Assembly (NCBI RefSeq): GCF_004664715.2
Contig: NC_051066.1
Location: 80,268,735 to 80,332,734, forward strand
Length of the DNA: 64,000 bases
Source of the DNA: Peromyscus leucopus
Lineage: Eukaryota; Chordata; Mammalia; Rodentia; Cricetidae
Direction: 5' to 3'
Each line of letters starts with the position of its first letter. Position 1 is the first letter of the stretch. The notes beneath the pieces were generated by a model that did not search any database, was not told where the DNA came from, and saw only the letters and a list, made by a program, of their open reading frames with translations. Shown piece after piece: positions 52,900 to 63,418 of the stretch. A program made the position numbers and the translations under genes.

Positions 52900-53260
52900 A
52901 AGCGCTTAGCCCTCAACAGCTGCAGCCCCTTGATTACCTTGCCTGCCTCGGCAGCTCCGGGCCACCACCGTATCAATTGCTTGTCAATTCGGTTTAGCAA
53001 TGACTTTGACTGACTGGGATGAGGGGAGTGGAAGTAGCGTGTAGGCGAATGGTTAAAATTAATTGCTACATAGGAAAAAATTGAAAGATAATTATTCCTG
53101 CTTTCCTGTCAGTGCTTGAGGGTAGATGACCTCATTAACTTGCAGCTTGTACACAATTCAATTACTAGGAGATGGGAAATACATTTTTAATTACCTCAGT
53201 GGCCTGCATACCATTCATCTCCATTTGCATGGCTTTTAATTTTTTTTTTAAACTGTTGTG
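52900..53260. other. Conserved-looking non-coding block (candidate)
   Basis: Complex sequence between two diverged duplicates. It holds several TAAT/ATTA motifs ('ggttaaaattaattgctaca', 'cacaattcaattactaggag', 'tttttaattacctcagtggc') and no repeat text. No coding frame of interest in the AT-rich part. Confidence 0.45.
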
Positions 53261-53695
53261 CTTTGAAGAAGAGGCATAATCTCAGAAAGGTTGCCATAAA
53301 GGCCAGCTCCTTGCCCTTATTATTCCTGCTTAAGTTAGGATGGTAAATGTATGCGATTAACCCTTCTATGCCAGGTGAGTTGCAAGGAAGTCTTCGATCT
53401 AATAATGTATCTTTAATTAGCTTGTGGTATTGAAAATTCCCAACTCCTAGTGAGAGGGAATTAAGGAGGATGAAATTGTATACTTGGTTTCCAATCACTG
53501 AAAGAAGAAATTAGAAGCTATGGAAATCAGGATGGTGTGTTGATAGCAATTTCCCTGCAGACCCCAAGGGAGAACGCGTCTGATCTTATTTTGATGTTTG
53601 TTGTTTCTCTGATTGAGTTCAATGGTAGAGTCCGTTATTTTTAGTATATCCTTTGTTTTTGTTTGTTTTAATTCTGGCCTACATTTGGAAAGCTG

Positions 53696-53842
53696 CCTAT
53701 GCTGTAAATAGTCTTGCCGTTTTGATAACAGCTTTTGTAAGTAACATTTGGTTTCAAAGTCTTGTCCATCCATCAATCCTTATCCATCCATCTGCTGGCT
53801 TCCCGAGTCAGCAGTGCCCACACTTCCCGAGTGTGCAGAATG
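53696..53842. repeat. Diverged duplicated segment, copy 2
   Basis: Counterpart of 52673-52873, 1,020 bases downstream in the core, with a deletion of roughly 45-55 bases before 'ccgagtgtgcagaatgc'. Same orientation. Confidence 0.75.
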
Positions 53843-54274
53843 CCTGTGTGAGTGTTGGCTGTTACTGTTCTCACCATCAATTGTGTTCTGGAGTGTAGCG
53901 GTCACCCCCCTGCACTTTGAATCACTCACCCAAAGTGCCCAGAGCCTGGATTCCCAAAGTCTCTGAAACATGGGGCATGGAATACCCTCTGGACAAAGCG
54001 GTCCATATGGGATCAGCTCCCACCACACACAGACACACAGCTCAGGACAGATTGCTTTCCCTCTATACCTGCAGTACCTGAAGAGTCAGGTGTGTATGCT
54101 TGTGATGAATCTTTGACCTCTACAGCTGGGGCGAGGGGTAGGAGTCCTCTTTGCAAAGGAAGCTCATTTGTGTGTATGGACCCTACGGATATTCACCAAT
54201 TAGGATAATGAAAATCATGTGTCTTATCAAGTAGAAGTAAAAATATATAAAATATGTTCTTTAAAGTCTGGGTG

Positions 54275-54276
<2 letters not shown>
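53843..54276. other. Unclassified DNA, possibly an old transposon
   Basis: The segment 53895-54035 ('gattcccaaagtctctgaaa', 'cctctggacaaagcggtcca') has the look of a repeated element to me, but I cannot name it. No gene seen. Confidence 0.3.
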
Positions 54277-54310
<34 letters not shown>

Positions 54311-54600
54311 CATACTTGTGCAGGTGCATGTGCGTGGAGGCCAGAGGTCAACCACAGGTGTATTTTCTCAAGATGCTGTTCACTTTTGGTTGTTTTGTTT
54401 GTTTTTGAGCTATGGGTTCCTCACTGGCCTGGAATTCAATAATTCAGCTAGCTTGGCTGGCCAGTGATGCTCCGTGATTACCTGCCTGTCCCTGCCTCCC
54501 AAGTGCTGTGAACAGTGGCGTTTCCCATGAGGTCTGGGAATTGAACTCAAACTCTATACTTGCACAATAAGCCCTTCACTGACTGAGCCGTCTCCCAGCT
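54277..54600 (-). repeat. B4-type SINE with (TG)n tail
   Basis: TG array 54277-54309, then 'gtgcgtggaggccagaggtc', 'gttcctcactggcctggaat', 'gcctgtccctgcctcccaag' and 'cttcactgactgagccgtct'. Minus orientation. Confidence 0.8.
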
Positions 54601-56329
54601 GTAAGTCTGGATGACCTTTGGCATGGACTCACTATTACATGTATTTACATGTCATAACCCATTGCTCCTTATCCATGCAGGAAACAGCCAAGCAAGACAG
54701 GAAAGCTGGTGTCAGATTTGTAATAGAGTGCTCCCCACACTTTCCTCACTCTTAGGTGGACTGACTGAACTCTGATTGAGTGAAAGGTGAGCCAGAAACC
54801 GCTGTTTTTGCAGTGCTGGTGATCATCATTGGAGCTAGGTGCTTAAGTCAGCAATGATGGTGGTATATCCATGCAGCAGCATGCTAAGCATGCATACACC
54901 ACTGAGAAGATGCTGTGGTTGATAATTTTCAAGTGTGCGGGATGTTTCCTATGCAGAAAGCTGCTTTTGCATTCTAGCTCATGTTCTAAGGGAGTTTCTA
55001 AGTCTCCTGAGTAATCTGAGGTGAGCTACCTAAAAGGCAAGTCCAGAGTTCAAAGTATCTTTAAAAATGGATACTAAGCCATGTTTTTGACACTATTTGG
55101 CACTATTTATCATGTGACTTAAAACCATAAACTCTGTTCATAGTGTTTCTATTAGAATGTTTTCCTGTGATGTATGACTATAAATCAATATTTTATATTG
55201 CTTCATTGATGCTGATTTTGTTGTAGGTGTGATTTTTTTAACACGGGACATCTTTTTCCTTTACCCATTTTAAGATGCATACTCATTAAATCTCTTTCTA
55301 GATGCAATTTTCTTTTAGTCTGATCTTATCGAATAAACATCTCTTGGCTTCTCATACTGTTGAAAAATCACCTCATGTATGTGTTAACTATTAGTAAATT
55401 CATGTATAAATGCCGCAGGAAAGTATTAAATGTCAGACCATCCAAGTCAGTAACATAGATATTTTAGTTTGTGGTAGTAATAAGATGTTCATAGAATATT
55501 AAAATTAAAAGGCCTGAAATGCTGCTCTTCCTGGGGTTCCTTGGGAATCCCTGAAGATTTGTCCTTATAATTCTCAGATTAAAGTGCGGTGGGGATTGCC
55601 CATGGATCTATCTAAGCAATGTGCTTCAATTGTACAACAACGAACTCTAGGGGGAAATGGTTTATTATAGTTTTTACTGATAGAAAAGATTTAAAGCTTA
55701 CAACTTACAAGTACAATTGATCATATTTAACATGGTTACTGTGAACCTATTATCAATTGATGATCACAAAATGCTTTCACTGAGTTTTACCCAGCTTGTG
55801 TACCCATAACCAGCCTGTGGCCAACCATAAATAAATGCTTCACTCTGGTCAGATTCAGCAGAGGTTTCTCTCTTCACCATGTGAACGACACAGGAAAGAC
55901 ATGTGCCAGAACATCATTCATTTGATTCCTTGGTGAAGTGTGTAATAGTAAAAAAGATGGTCCCACTGGTTTTTGTATATTCACCATATAATAGCTAAAA
56001 AAAAAAAGAAAAGAAAGAAAGAGTAGCACCATTTTAGGTTTAATCAACTTTATTAACATTTTCCTTGTTACTTTTTGAAGTCTGGGCACTCAACAAAATA
56101 AATCAAGTGCTATAAGTGCTATGTGTGGTAGTCACCATTTCCATGGTGCAAGTATGTCTGCCATGGCCATCTCCAAGCCACCGATGAGATGAGAACCCAG
56201 AGATGGGAAGGCCCTACACAGTGCGCCCTGGTGTCCTGGTGTGTTTCTCCCAGGCATAAAGGGCACAGCCAATAACATAGACGTGGGCTAAGAAGTAAGA
56301 AATTTGGAGTACTCTATTGCCTTTGGTTT
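54601..56329. other. AT-rich unique DNA, no gene seen
   Basis: The longest repeat-poor part of the right half. It has an A-rich (GAAA)n stretch near 55998-56022. No open frame longer than about 71 codons and no recognised element. Confidence 0.45.
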
Positions 56330-56520
56330 TTATTTTAATTTTCTTGTCTTATTGAAGCATAACTGACAACTAAAAAAATGTATTCTTTACAGTGTACAGC
56401 TTGTTGTATTGATACATGTGCACACTGTGAAGTGATACCATGATTAAGCTAATTAGCATATCTATCACCTCTTTGAACGTAATTTATTTGATTCTCCCAA
56501 CTGTCATCGATTACTTCATC
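56330..56520 (-). mobile_element. L1 antisense fragment
   Basis: Text 'tcttattgaagcataactga' + 'caacta', 'agtgtacagcttgttgtatt' and 'gcatatctatcacctctttg' matches the antisense of old L1 3'UTR sequence. Confidence 0.6.
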
Positions 56521-57210
56521 TCTGGCCATTTCCTAGATGGAAGTTTTTCATGCTAGACCCAAGTCTTTGGGAAGACCTCTTTTAACACACAGGAATTCTC
56601 TGTAAATATTAACAGATAAGTCTCCTGGAAGGACAGAACTGTAGACATAAAAGAGAATGGAGATGAAAAAAGCAAAGAAGTGGGAAAATTATAGTTTTTT
56701 AAGAAATTGTATCGTGAAGACTTTGAAAGCATGCAGACTTGTCTTTGAAATCTCATTCTTTAACTTACTAGTCATGAAGGACTGGAGTGGAGGAGATGGT
56801 GGCTTTTATCTTGGAGCCTGTGCTTCTTGGCCTGGAAATAACAATAATGGTACTTAGCTGTCAGTACCCAACTTCTAAGCTTATTGAAGGGCAAGTTTGA
56901 TAACTAGAGTACTTGGCCTAGAGTCTGTCTGCAGAAAATACACAATAAAGAGTAGCCTAACACAGTAGATATGGATTGAGCTTCAGTATTTCTCCCCCAT
57001 GCCCACTAAATGAAGGCGTTGATGATGTAGTGGAGATGTGAGAGACACGTGTTCCTGGGTTGAGATTGGCACTTTTGATGACCTGCTGCTGTTGACTCTC
57101 TGCCTAGGGATGAGCTGGTTCACAGGAAGCAGGGATCATAGACAACCATGTGCTTGTTGCTGGGTTTTGACACTGCTCAGGAAATATTTACATGAACTTC
57201 TTGGTGTTGC
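56521..57210. other. Unique DNA, no gene seen
   Basis: No recognised repeat or coding evidence. Confidence 0.4.
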
Positions 57211-57216
57211 TTAAAA

Positions 57217-57267
<51 letters not shown>

Positions 57268-57496
57268 ATACTTATTGTAAAAACTCTAGAAAATAAAAAT
57301 AAGTCTCTCACTGAATGTGGAGTGCATCAGTTCAGCCACACTGGCTGCTCAGAGAGTTCACACCCATCTCTGCCTTCCTAGCTCTGAGATAATAGCATGA
57401 GCTGCAGGACGTTTACATGGATGTTTGGGATCCGAACTCAGGTCCTCAGGCTTGTACAGCAGGCTCTTTACCCACTGAGCCGTCTTCCAAGCCTGG
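57211..57496 (-). repeat. (TAAA)n array plus B4-type SINE
   Basis: About 15 AAAT units occupy 57211-57271. Then 'ggatccgaactcaggtcctc' and 'ctttacccactgagccgtct' give the tRNA-like half of a minus-strand B4-type SINE; the B1-like half is degraded. Confidence 0.65.
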
Positions 57497-57664
57497 ATAC
57501 CTACTTATGTGGTTCTGTAAACTTTCTTACTTGTTTAAATATGAATTTTTAAAATAGTATTTTATGGTTTAATTTCTTTTACTCAGTGATATCCCATGGT
57601 TCATCATGACTAACATTTTTCAAAGTTTGCGAGTATTCTCCAACAATAATTTCTATTACTTTAT

Positions 57665-57686
57665 TTACTCTCTCTGTCTCTCTCTC

Positions 57687-57735
<49 letters not shown>

Positions 57736-57880
57736 TGTGTACATGTGCCGCAGCATGCATGTGGAATCTGTAGGGGTCAGTTCTCTTTTTTTGCTATGTG
57801 GGTTCCCGGGATCATTGAACTTCAATTGTCCAGCTTGGTGGCAAAGTGTCTTTACCCACTGAGCCACCTTGCTGGTCCCC
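57665..57880 (-). repeat. B3-type SINE with (TC)n-(TG)n tail
   Basis: A TC run and about 19 TG units (57690-57728) are followed by 'aatctgtaggggtcagttct', 'tgctatgtgggttcccggga' and 'ctttacccactgagccacct'. Confidence 0.8.
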
Positions 57881-57968
57881 CAACAATTTTAAGGCTCCAC
57901 ACTGTGTGATTCTAGGAGACTATTTTAGTGTATTTGCCAAGGACCCTTTCATTGGACCTTTATAACCG

Positions 57969-58330
57969 TGGTAATTAGTCTCAATTGTCAACTTGATGGG
58001 TTCTAGAATTATCTGGGAGATGGGCCTCTGCACATGCCTCCCGGGGATTATCTCGGATTGAGTTAATTAGAGTAAGAAGACTCACCCACTGTGGGAGCTC
58101 CATTCCTGAGCTGTGGTCCTGAACCGTATGAAAGGGAGAAAGTGAGTTAAGTACAAGCGGCGTTTGTCAGTCTCTGCTTCCTGACTGCTGAGACAATGTG
58201 AGCCACTGCCTCCTTCTGTGACTCTTTGCAACCATGGACTAGAACAACAAACTCTGACCCCCAATAGACCCTTCCTTCCTCAATTTTGTTGGAGTATTTT
58301 ATCACAGAAACTGGAATAGTAACTAAGACA
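57969..58330 (+). mobile_element. LTR-type repeat (MaLR-like), full length
   Basis: Text from 'gtctcaattgtcaacttgat' through 'agaagactcacccactgtgg', 'tgtgagccactgcctccttc' and 'cccttccttcctcaattttg' to 'atcacagaaactggaatagt' + 'aactaagaca'. About 362 bases, starts TG and ends CA. Confidence 0.7.
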
Positions 58331-58685
58331 ATGGAATTAGGTTTTTGAATGCTGTTCTCTCTTCTTCAGAAATAGAAAGTCCAGGGTCAGCAGGAATGCA
58401 CACTTGTGATTTTACATGCACAATTCTGCCTCATCTCATTTTGAGGCCCTCCAGGTTCCTCCTCAGCTCAGGTGTTCACAGTGGATCATGAGAAGGCATT
58501 TTGGACTCTTCAAAGCAGGCGGTACAGTGCTTATTCTAGACTTTATCAGCTTCCTCAGTTTCTCCTTCTCAGGACTCTGGCTTAACTAATGGGGATGGCC
58601 AAGGGAACAGAGGGCTAGCTAGCAGGACTTGGGCTGCCGGCTGGGGGTCAGGGGAGTTCTTCAGCTGGCAGTGTCCCTCAGTGAC
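58331..58685. other. Unique DNA, no gene seen
   Basis: No recognised repeat or gene. Confidence 0.4.
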
Positions 58686-58691
58686 GTGTGT

Positions 58692-58740
<49 letters not shown>

Positions 58741-59009
58741 GTGTGTGGAGGTCAGAGGTCAATGCCAGGCATGCTCCTCTCTTGTTCTCCAACATAGTTT
58801 TTGAGGCAGGACCTCTCACTAATCCAGAGCCCACCAATTGACAGTCTGGCCCACAAACTCCCTGGAATCTCTTGTTTCCACCTCTTAGTACTAGGGATTA
58901 CAGGTACTCAGTACCACACCTGGGTTTTGATGTGGGTGCTGGGGATCTGGATTTGGGTATCCATGTTTGTACAGCAAATATTTTATCTATGCTGCCCTCT
59001 CCCCAGTCC
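58686..59009 (-). repeat. B4-type SINE with (TG)n tail
   Basis: TG array 58686-58745, then 'tgtggaggtcagaggtcaat', 'aggcaggacctctcactaat' and 'gtgggtgctggggatctgga'. The 151-codon plus frame that starts in it is not a gene. Confidence 0.75.
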
Positions 59010-59234
59010 TGTTCTTGTGACTTACCCCCTCACCCACTGGCTCTACACATTTTTCTCTGCTAAATATCATTTAATGAATGACATTTCTTCCTTTTTCTCG
59101 TGGATAAAAATAGGTCCCAAGTTCTCTAACATGAAATTTCAACACCACTGCCCATTTCATGTAGTTAATTGTCCTTGTCTGGTTTTGTACGGAACTTACC
59201 AGAACTGCCATGTTTCAATAGTGGTAAGTCTCCT

Positions 59235-59360
59235 TCTCCTATCAGCTGGAATGTAGAAAGCATGAGAGCAAGATATGTTGTAGTATAACTTTTATTTTCA
59301 CAATGCTGTTGACAGACTTGTGCAGGAAGCATTGCAAACCATGAGTGAATGATACCTGCT
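59235..59360 (+). repeat. L2-like remnant
   Basis: Text 'cagctggaatgtagaaagca' + 'tgagagcaag' and the end 'accatgagtgaatgat' is in L2 3'-end order. Diverged. Confidence 0.45.
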
Positions 59361-59552
59361 CTTTTGTTTTGTAGACTCTATGGAAGGTTCTGTTTTGTAG
59401 ACTCTATGGTAGGAACACAAGAACCAGGCCTCTGTAGATAGTGAGGGAAAGGAGCCCATAGTGAAAACTTCAAGTTACTCACATGTTACAGTAAGAACAG
59501 AAACTGGAGTTGGAAGAGTAAAGCTTAGCACAGCAGGATCTGGAACATCTAG

Positions 59553-59923
59553 TGTCTTAGTTACTTTTCTATTGCTGTGGCAAAATACCATGACCAAGGC
59601 AACTTATAAAATAAAGCATTTAAGTTGGGGGTTCATGAATCTAGAGGGTTAGAGTCCATAACTATCATGGTGGGGAACATGGAAGCAGATAGGTAGGTAT
59701 GGTGCTGGAGCAGCAGCTGAGAGCTTACATTTAATCCACAAGTATGAGGCAGAGAGCTGACTGGGAATGGCACAAGCTTTTGAAACCTCAAAGCCTACCC
59801 TGAGTGACACACCTCCTCCAATAAGGCCACACCTCCTAATCCTTCCCAAACAGTTCCACCAGTTAAAGACCAAGCATTCAAATATATGAGCCTATGGGGA
59901 CCATTCTCATCCCAACTACCACA
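59553..59923 (-). mobile_element. MaLR-type solo LTR (ORR1/MT group), full length
   Basis: In plus view it runs from 'tgtcttagttacttttctat' to 'cccaactaccaca', 371 bases with TG and CA ends. Internal text 'caaaataccatgaccaaggc', 'gctgagagcttacatttaat' and 'aatccttcccaaacagttcc' is well preserved. I could not see a clear 5-base target duplication. Confidence 0.82.
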
Positions 59924-60149
59924 TTGAGGAAGATAAATAAGAAGGCTTGTGGTTGGGTCTGAGATAACAAGCTAGACAGATAATAGAAAAGAAAGGGCTC
60001 CAGACCAGGAGCGGCAGACCAGCAGAAGACCTTGAGGGACATATGTGAGACACTATTGTTCTATTATATTCTTCCTTCTAATAAAGATAATTGTGACTGA
60101 TTAAACGATAAGTAAATATGGCTTCTAACAACAAGCTTCTGCCTAGAAC

Positions 60150-60780
60150 AACTCAGACCACTGCGTAGATGAGGAGCTATATATGAAGCAACCAAGATGG
60201 CTGCAGCTACATGAAGTAACAGGTTGGTGACTGTGATATCACCGTAAATCTACACGCTGAGCATGTCATGTGAAAACAAAGAGAGTTTAGCATAATGTAC
60301 ACTTGGACACCTGATACCTTCAAGGTCAGAAGGAAGAAACTCTGGCCAAGTGATTAACAGCTAGCAGGCCATCAAGGTCAGTAAATAACAAAACTGGAGC
60401 CGGTGATGGGCAGAAGGCGGTTTTGATCATTTGATCATTCCTAACACAGTGAGCAGCATAAGTAAAGCGTGATCTTCTCCCTGGATGGACCATGGGGTCA
60501 TGCAGAGAACATGGAACATGTGGGCCCTCCATTAGTTCAGCCATTATACCTCAGAGAACTAACCAACCTCACAGCGATCTCCTCTCTCTCTTGTCTATAA
60601 AATCCCTTCAACAAAGGAGCTCAACGGCTCATTCCTGTCTGGGAACTCCTCCCCCCCAGCCACACACACTCTCTCAGGAGTTTTGCTTTTCCTCAACTTC
60701 TCACTTTTCTGTAATTCTTAATAGAGCTTGTTCCTGCTTTCTCTACTAGCAGGAGAGTGTGTGTCTTTAATTTTCATTGT
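60150..60780 (+). mobile_element. Candidate solo LTR, class I ERV-like
   Basis: A region with LTR-like architecture: a long upstream part, 'tgtctataaaatcccttcaa' as TATA box near 60594, then 'gggaactcctcccccccagc' and 'ttcttaatagagcttgttcc' in the place of a polyadenylation signal, and T-rich 'gtgtctttaattttcattgt' at the end. I do not recognise the family and see no gag or pol beyond it. Confidence 0.4.
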
Positions 60781-61024
60781 TAGGAGGCAGGGAAGTTGGG
60801 GCCACTGTCTCTGCTGGCCTTTGGTGACCGCTGTGTGCCCAACACCTTAGGGTCTCCTTTATCTCTGTCACAGAGAATTCAACCTTCCATCTTGACTCCA
60901 GTCTTTCCTGCTCTAACATTCTTTGGCTGAGGGAGTGAAGCCCCAGGTGGATGCATGTGGGCTCAGGTGCCCCTGAGGGGTATGTTTCGAACCTTTACTG
61001 TTTTTATTTTAAAACCTGCTTTTT

Positions 61025-61585
61025 TTATAATTTGTCTATATTTTATGTGTATGGCTGTTTTGTCTGCATGTGTGTCTGTGCACCACATGTGTGCAGTGCC
61101 CCTGGAGGCTAGAAAAAGAGTTAGATCCCCCTGAAACCAGAGTTACAGATGGTTGCATGTGGTGATATTTTGTTTGTGCACTAACAAATAAAGCTTGCCT
61201 GGAGATCAGAGTGCAGAACTAGCCACTAGAGGCCAGGCAGTGGTGGCACGCACCTTTAATTGCAGCACTTAGGATCTCATGCCTTTGATCCCAGTACTTG
61301 GGAGGCACACATCTTTAATCCCAGCACTTGGGAAGAAGAAACAGGAAGTGATATGGCTGGGCGGAGAGGAATTGATAAGGTGGGGTAAAGTCTCTCTGGT
61401 GGCTGCTCCTTTACTTCTCTAATCTTTCAGCATTTACCCTGATATCTGACTCTAGGTTTTTATTATTAAGATCAATTAGAAGCCGCGCTGCAGTTGTGAG
61501 CCACTGTGTGGGTGCTGAGAGTTAAACCTAGGTCGTTCTAAAGAGCTGTCAATGCTCTTAACCACTGAGCCATTTCTCTGGCCCT
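61025..61585 (-). repeat. B2-type SINE split by an LTR
   Basis: Left part 61025-61157: 'gtctgcatgtgtgtctgtgc', 'accagagttacagatggttg'. Right part 61493-61585: 'gttgtgagccactgtgtggg', 'ctcttaaccactgagccatt'. The two join into one normal minus-strand B2 when the LTR between them is removed. Confidence 0.85.
61158..61492. mobile_element. Cricetid-type solo LTR inserted in a B2
   Basis: The element starts 'tgtggtgatattttgtttgt' and ends 'agccgcgctgca' (TG...CA, 335 bases). It has 'aacaaataaagcttgcctgg' near the start, a B1-like core ('gccaggcagtggtggcacgc') and 'ttattattaagatcaattag' near the end. I know this as an LTR abundant in cricetid rodents. The flanks 'gttgca' (61152-61157) and 'gttgtg' (61493-61498) fit a 6-base class II ERV target duplication with two changes. 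Confidence 0.8.
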
Positions 61586-61719
61586 TTATTTTTAAACTTT
61601 AACTGTTCCTTCTGGCTTAACGATCACAGCCCTCAAGGGGCCTTGTGTTTCTCCTGCAGTGTCTCTTCAGGGCATCATGTGTCCCTCGCAGTGGCTCCTA
61701 ATCCTAGAAGCAGCTTGGT

Positions 61720-61880
61720 GCCGTACAAGCTTTGGGATCCAAACCCTGCATTCAAATTATGCCTGCCTAGAGTGCACAAGTTACACTTTGCCTCAGCTTC
61801 ATCGACAAAGCAGTTATATCACAGTCACAGCACTGTTTTGGGAAGGAGATTATAACAGGATAGAAAGTGTTTAAAAATAT
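61720..61880 (+). repeat. MIR SINE
   Basis: Text 'tgggatccaaaccctgcatt', 'acaagttacactttgcctca' + 'gcttcatcgacaaa' follows the MIR body in plus orientation, moderately diverged. Confidence 0.55.
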
Positions 61881-62276
61881 GAATGTTGCTTTAAAATGTA
61901 ATGATATTCCAAAAATATTTATGCATGTTCCTTTTGAACCAAAAGAGAACCTTTGGTCTAACTAGGGAGGGTAGAGGGTGAAGAAGTATACCCAGACGGC
62001 TGAGAGGAAATGAGGCCATATCAAGGTGATCTGAAAACAGTACTTTCCACACAAACAATGTGAGTGGCTACTATTCTGGAAGGATTCATTGATTATGGAT
62101 TTAATAAGTAATTATTATAATATAATTCTATGAAACTAGATAATTATACCCTATTATTCAAATATTTTAATATAAACAATTGCATGATACCATGTTGTAC
62201 AATAAACATATCTTTGATTTGCAAAAAAGATCCCTAATTCAGTAGTAACAGAGATGAGATTAAAACAGTGAAATGC
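61881..62276. other. AT-rich DNA, no gene seen
   Basis: Very AT-rich around 62100-62220; no named repeat. Confidence 0.4.
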
Positions 62277-62500
62277 AGGGCTAGAGAAATGGCTGAGCAA
62301 TCGAGTACACTTTTTGCTCTTTCAGAGGACCTGAGTTTAGTTCCCAGTGCTCACACAGGGCAGGTTACAGCAACTTGTACCTCCTACTTCAGGGGATCCA
62401 ATGCCCTCTTCTGGCTTCCCTGGGCACCTGCCATGTGTGGCATACACGTAGAGATACTCATACATGTACATATAAATAGAATAAATCTTGAAAAAATAGT
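62277..62500 (+). repeat. B2 SINE
   Basis: Head 'agggctagagaaatggctga', 'gaggacctgagtttagttcc', 'aatgccctcttctggcttcc' and tail 'aaatagaataaatcttgaaa'. Confidence 0.85.
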
Positions 62501-62689
62501 GGAATGCTTCTTTGTGTGTGTGCTTTCATTTGGCCAAGATTAAATAAAAATCAACAGTATGAATCTTACTGAGGACCCCAGAAAATAGACATGGTGGCAC
62601 CATGGCTGGGAAAGGAAAACTGATGTTACGTATGTAACCATTACATTGGAACCACCATGCTCCTTTTCAGAATTTGCCCTTAGAAAATG

Positions 62690-62960
62690 ATTATTTTCAT
62701 AAGCTGTAATTTAGAGTGCTTTTTACTGTAGCATTGCTTGTGATTATGAAAAATGTGGAACAACTTCTGGGGTCAACAAAGTAGGAAGATGATTAAGTAA
62801 AATTTGGTTTTCTAATACTATATTTCCATTAAAAATTATGATATAAACTTATATTTCTTTACAAGGGATGGTTGTGTGAATCAAAAAGAGCAAGTTGTAA
62901 AATGACATCTATAGTGTGATCCTTAGTTGTTTAAAAGAACATATAGACATGCCTGTGCAA
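62690..62960 (+). mobile_element. Ancient L1 3'-end fragment
   Basis: Text 'actgtagcattgcttgtgat', 'gaagatgattaagtaaaatt' and 'acatctatagtgtgatcctt' is in the order of an old L1 3' end in plus orientation. Confidence 0.65.
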
Positions 62961-62992
62961 ATATAATAGCTCATGACAAGTTCAGTGGTGAG

Positions 62993-63164
62993 TGTATTCG
63001 TTACTTTCCTGTTGCTGTGACAAGACACCATGACTAAGGCAGCTTAAAGAAGGAAGAGTTTATTGGGCTCACAGTTTCAGAGAATGAGTCCATGGCCATT
63101 ATTGTGGGGAACATGGCAGCAGGCAGGCATGATGCTGGAGCAGTAGTTGAGAGCTTACATCCAT

Positions 63165-63259
<95 letters not shown>

Positions 63260-63418
63260 ACTGTGCCTAGAATTGGGGCTTCTGAAACCTCAAAACCTAG
63301 TGACACATCTCCTCCAATAAGGCCACGCCTCCTAATCCTTCCCAAACAGTTCCACCAACTAAGGACCAAGCATTCAAATGTATGAGCTGATGAGGTCCAT
63401 CTCATTCAAACCACCACA
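62993..63418 (-). mobile_element. MaLR-type LTR with internal (TG)n-(GA)n array
   Basis: In plus view it runs from 'tgtattcgttactttcctgt' to 'cattcaaaccaccaca'. An expanded (TG)n-(GA)n tract at about 63165-63256 replaces the short GA tract normally present there. The rest is close to the copy at 59553-59923. Confidence 0.82.

Noticed and set aside
58801..59256. 151-codon plus-strand frame
   Set aside because: It starts inside a minus-strand B4 SINE and ends near an L2 remnant, so it is transposon-derived.
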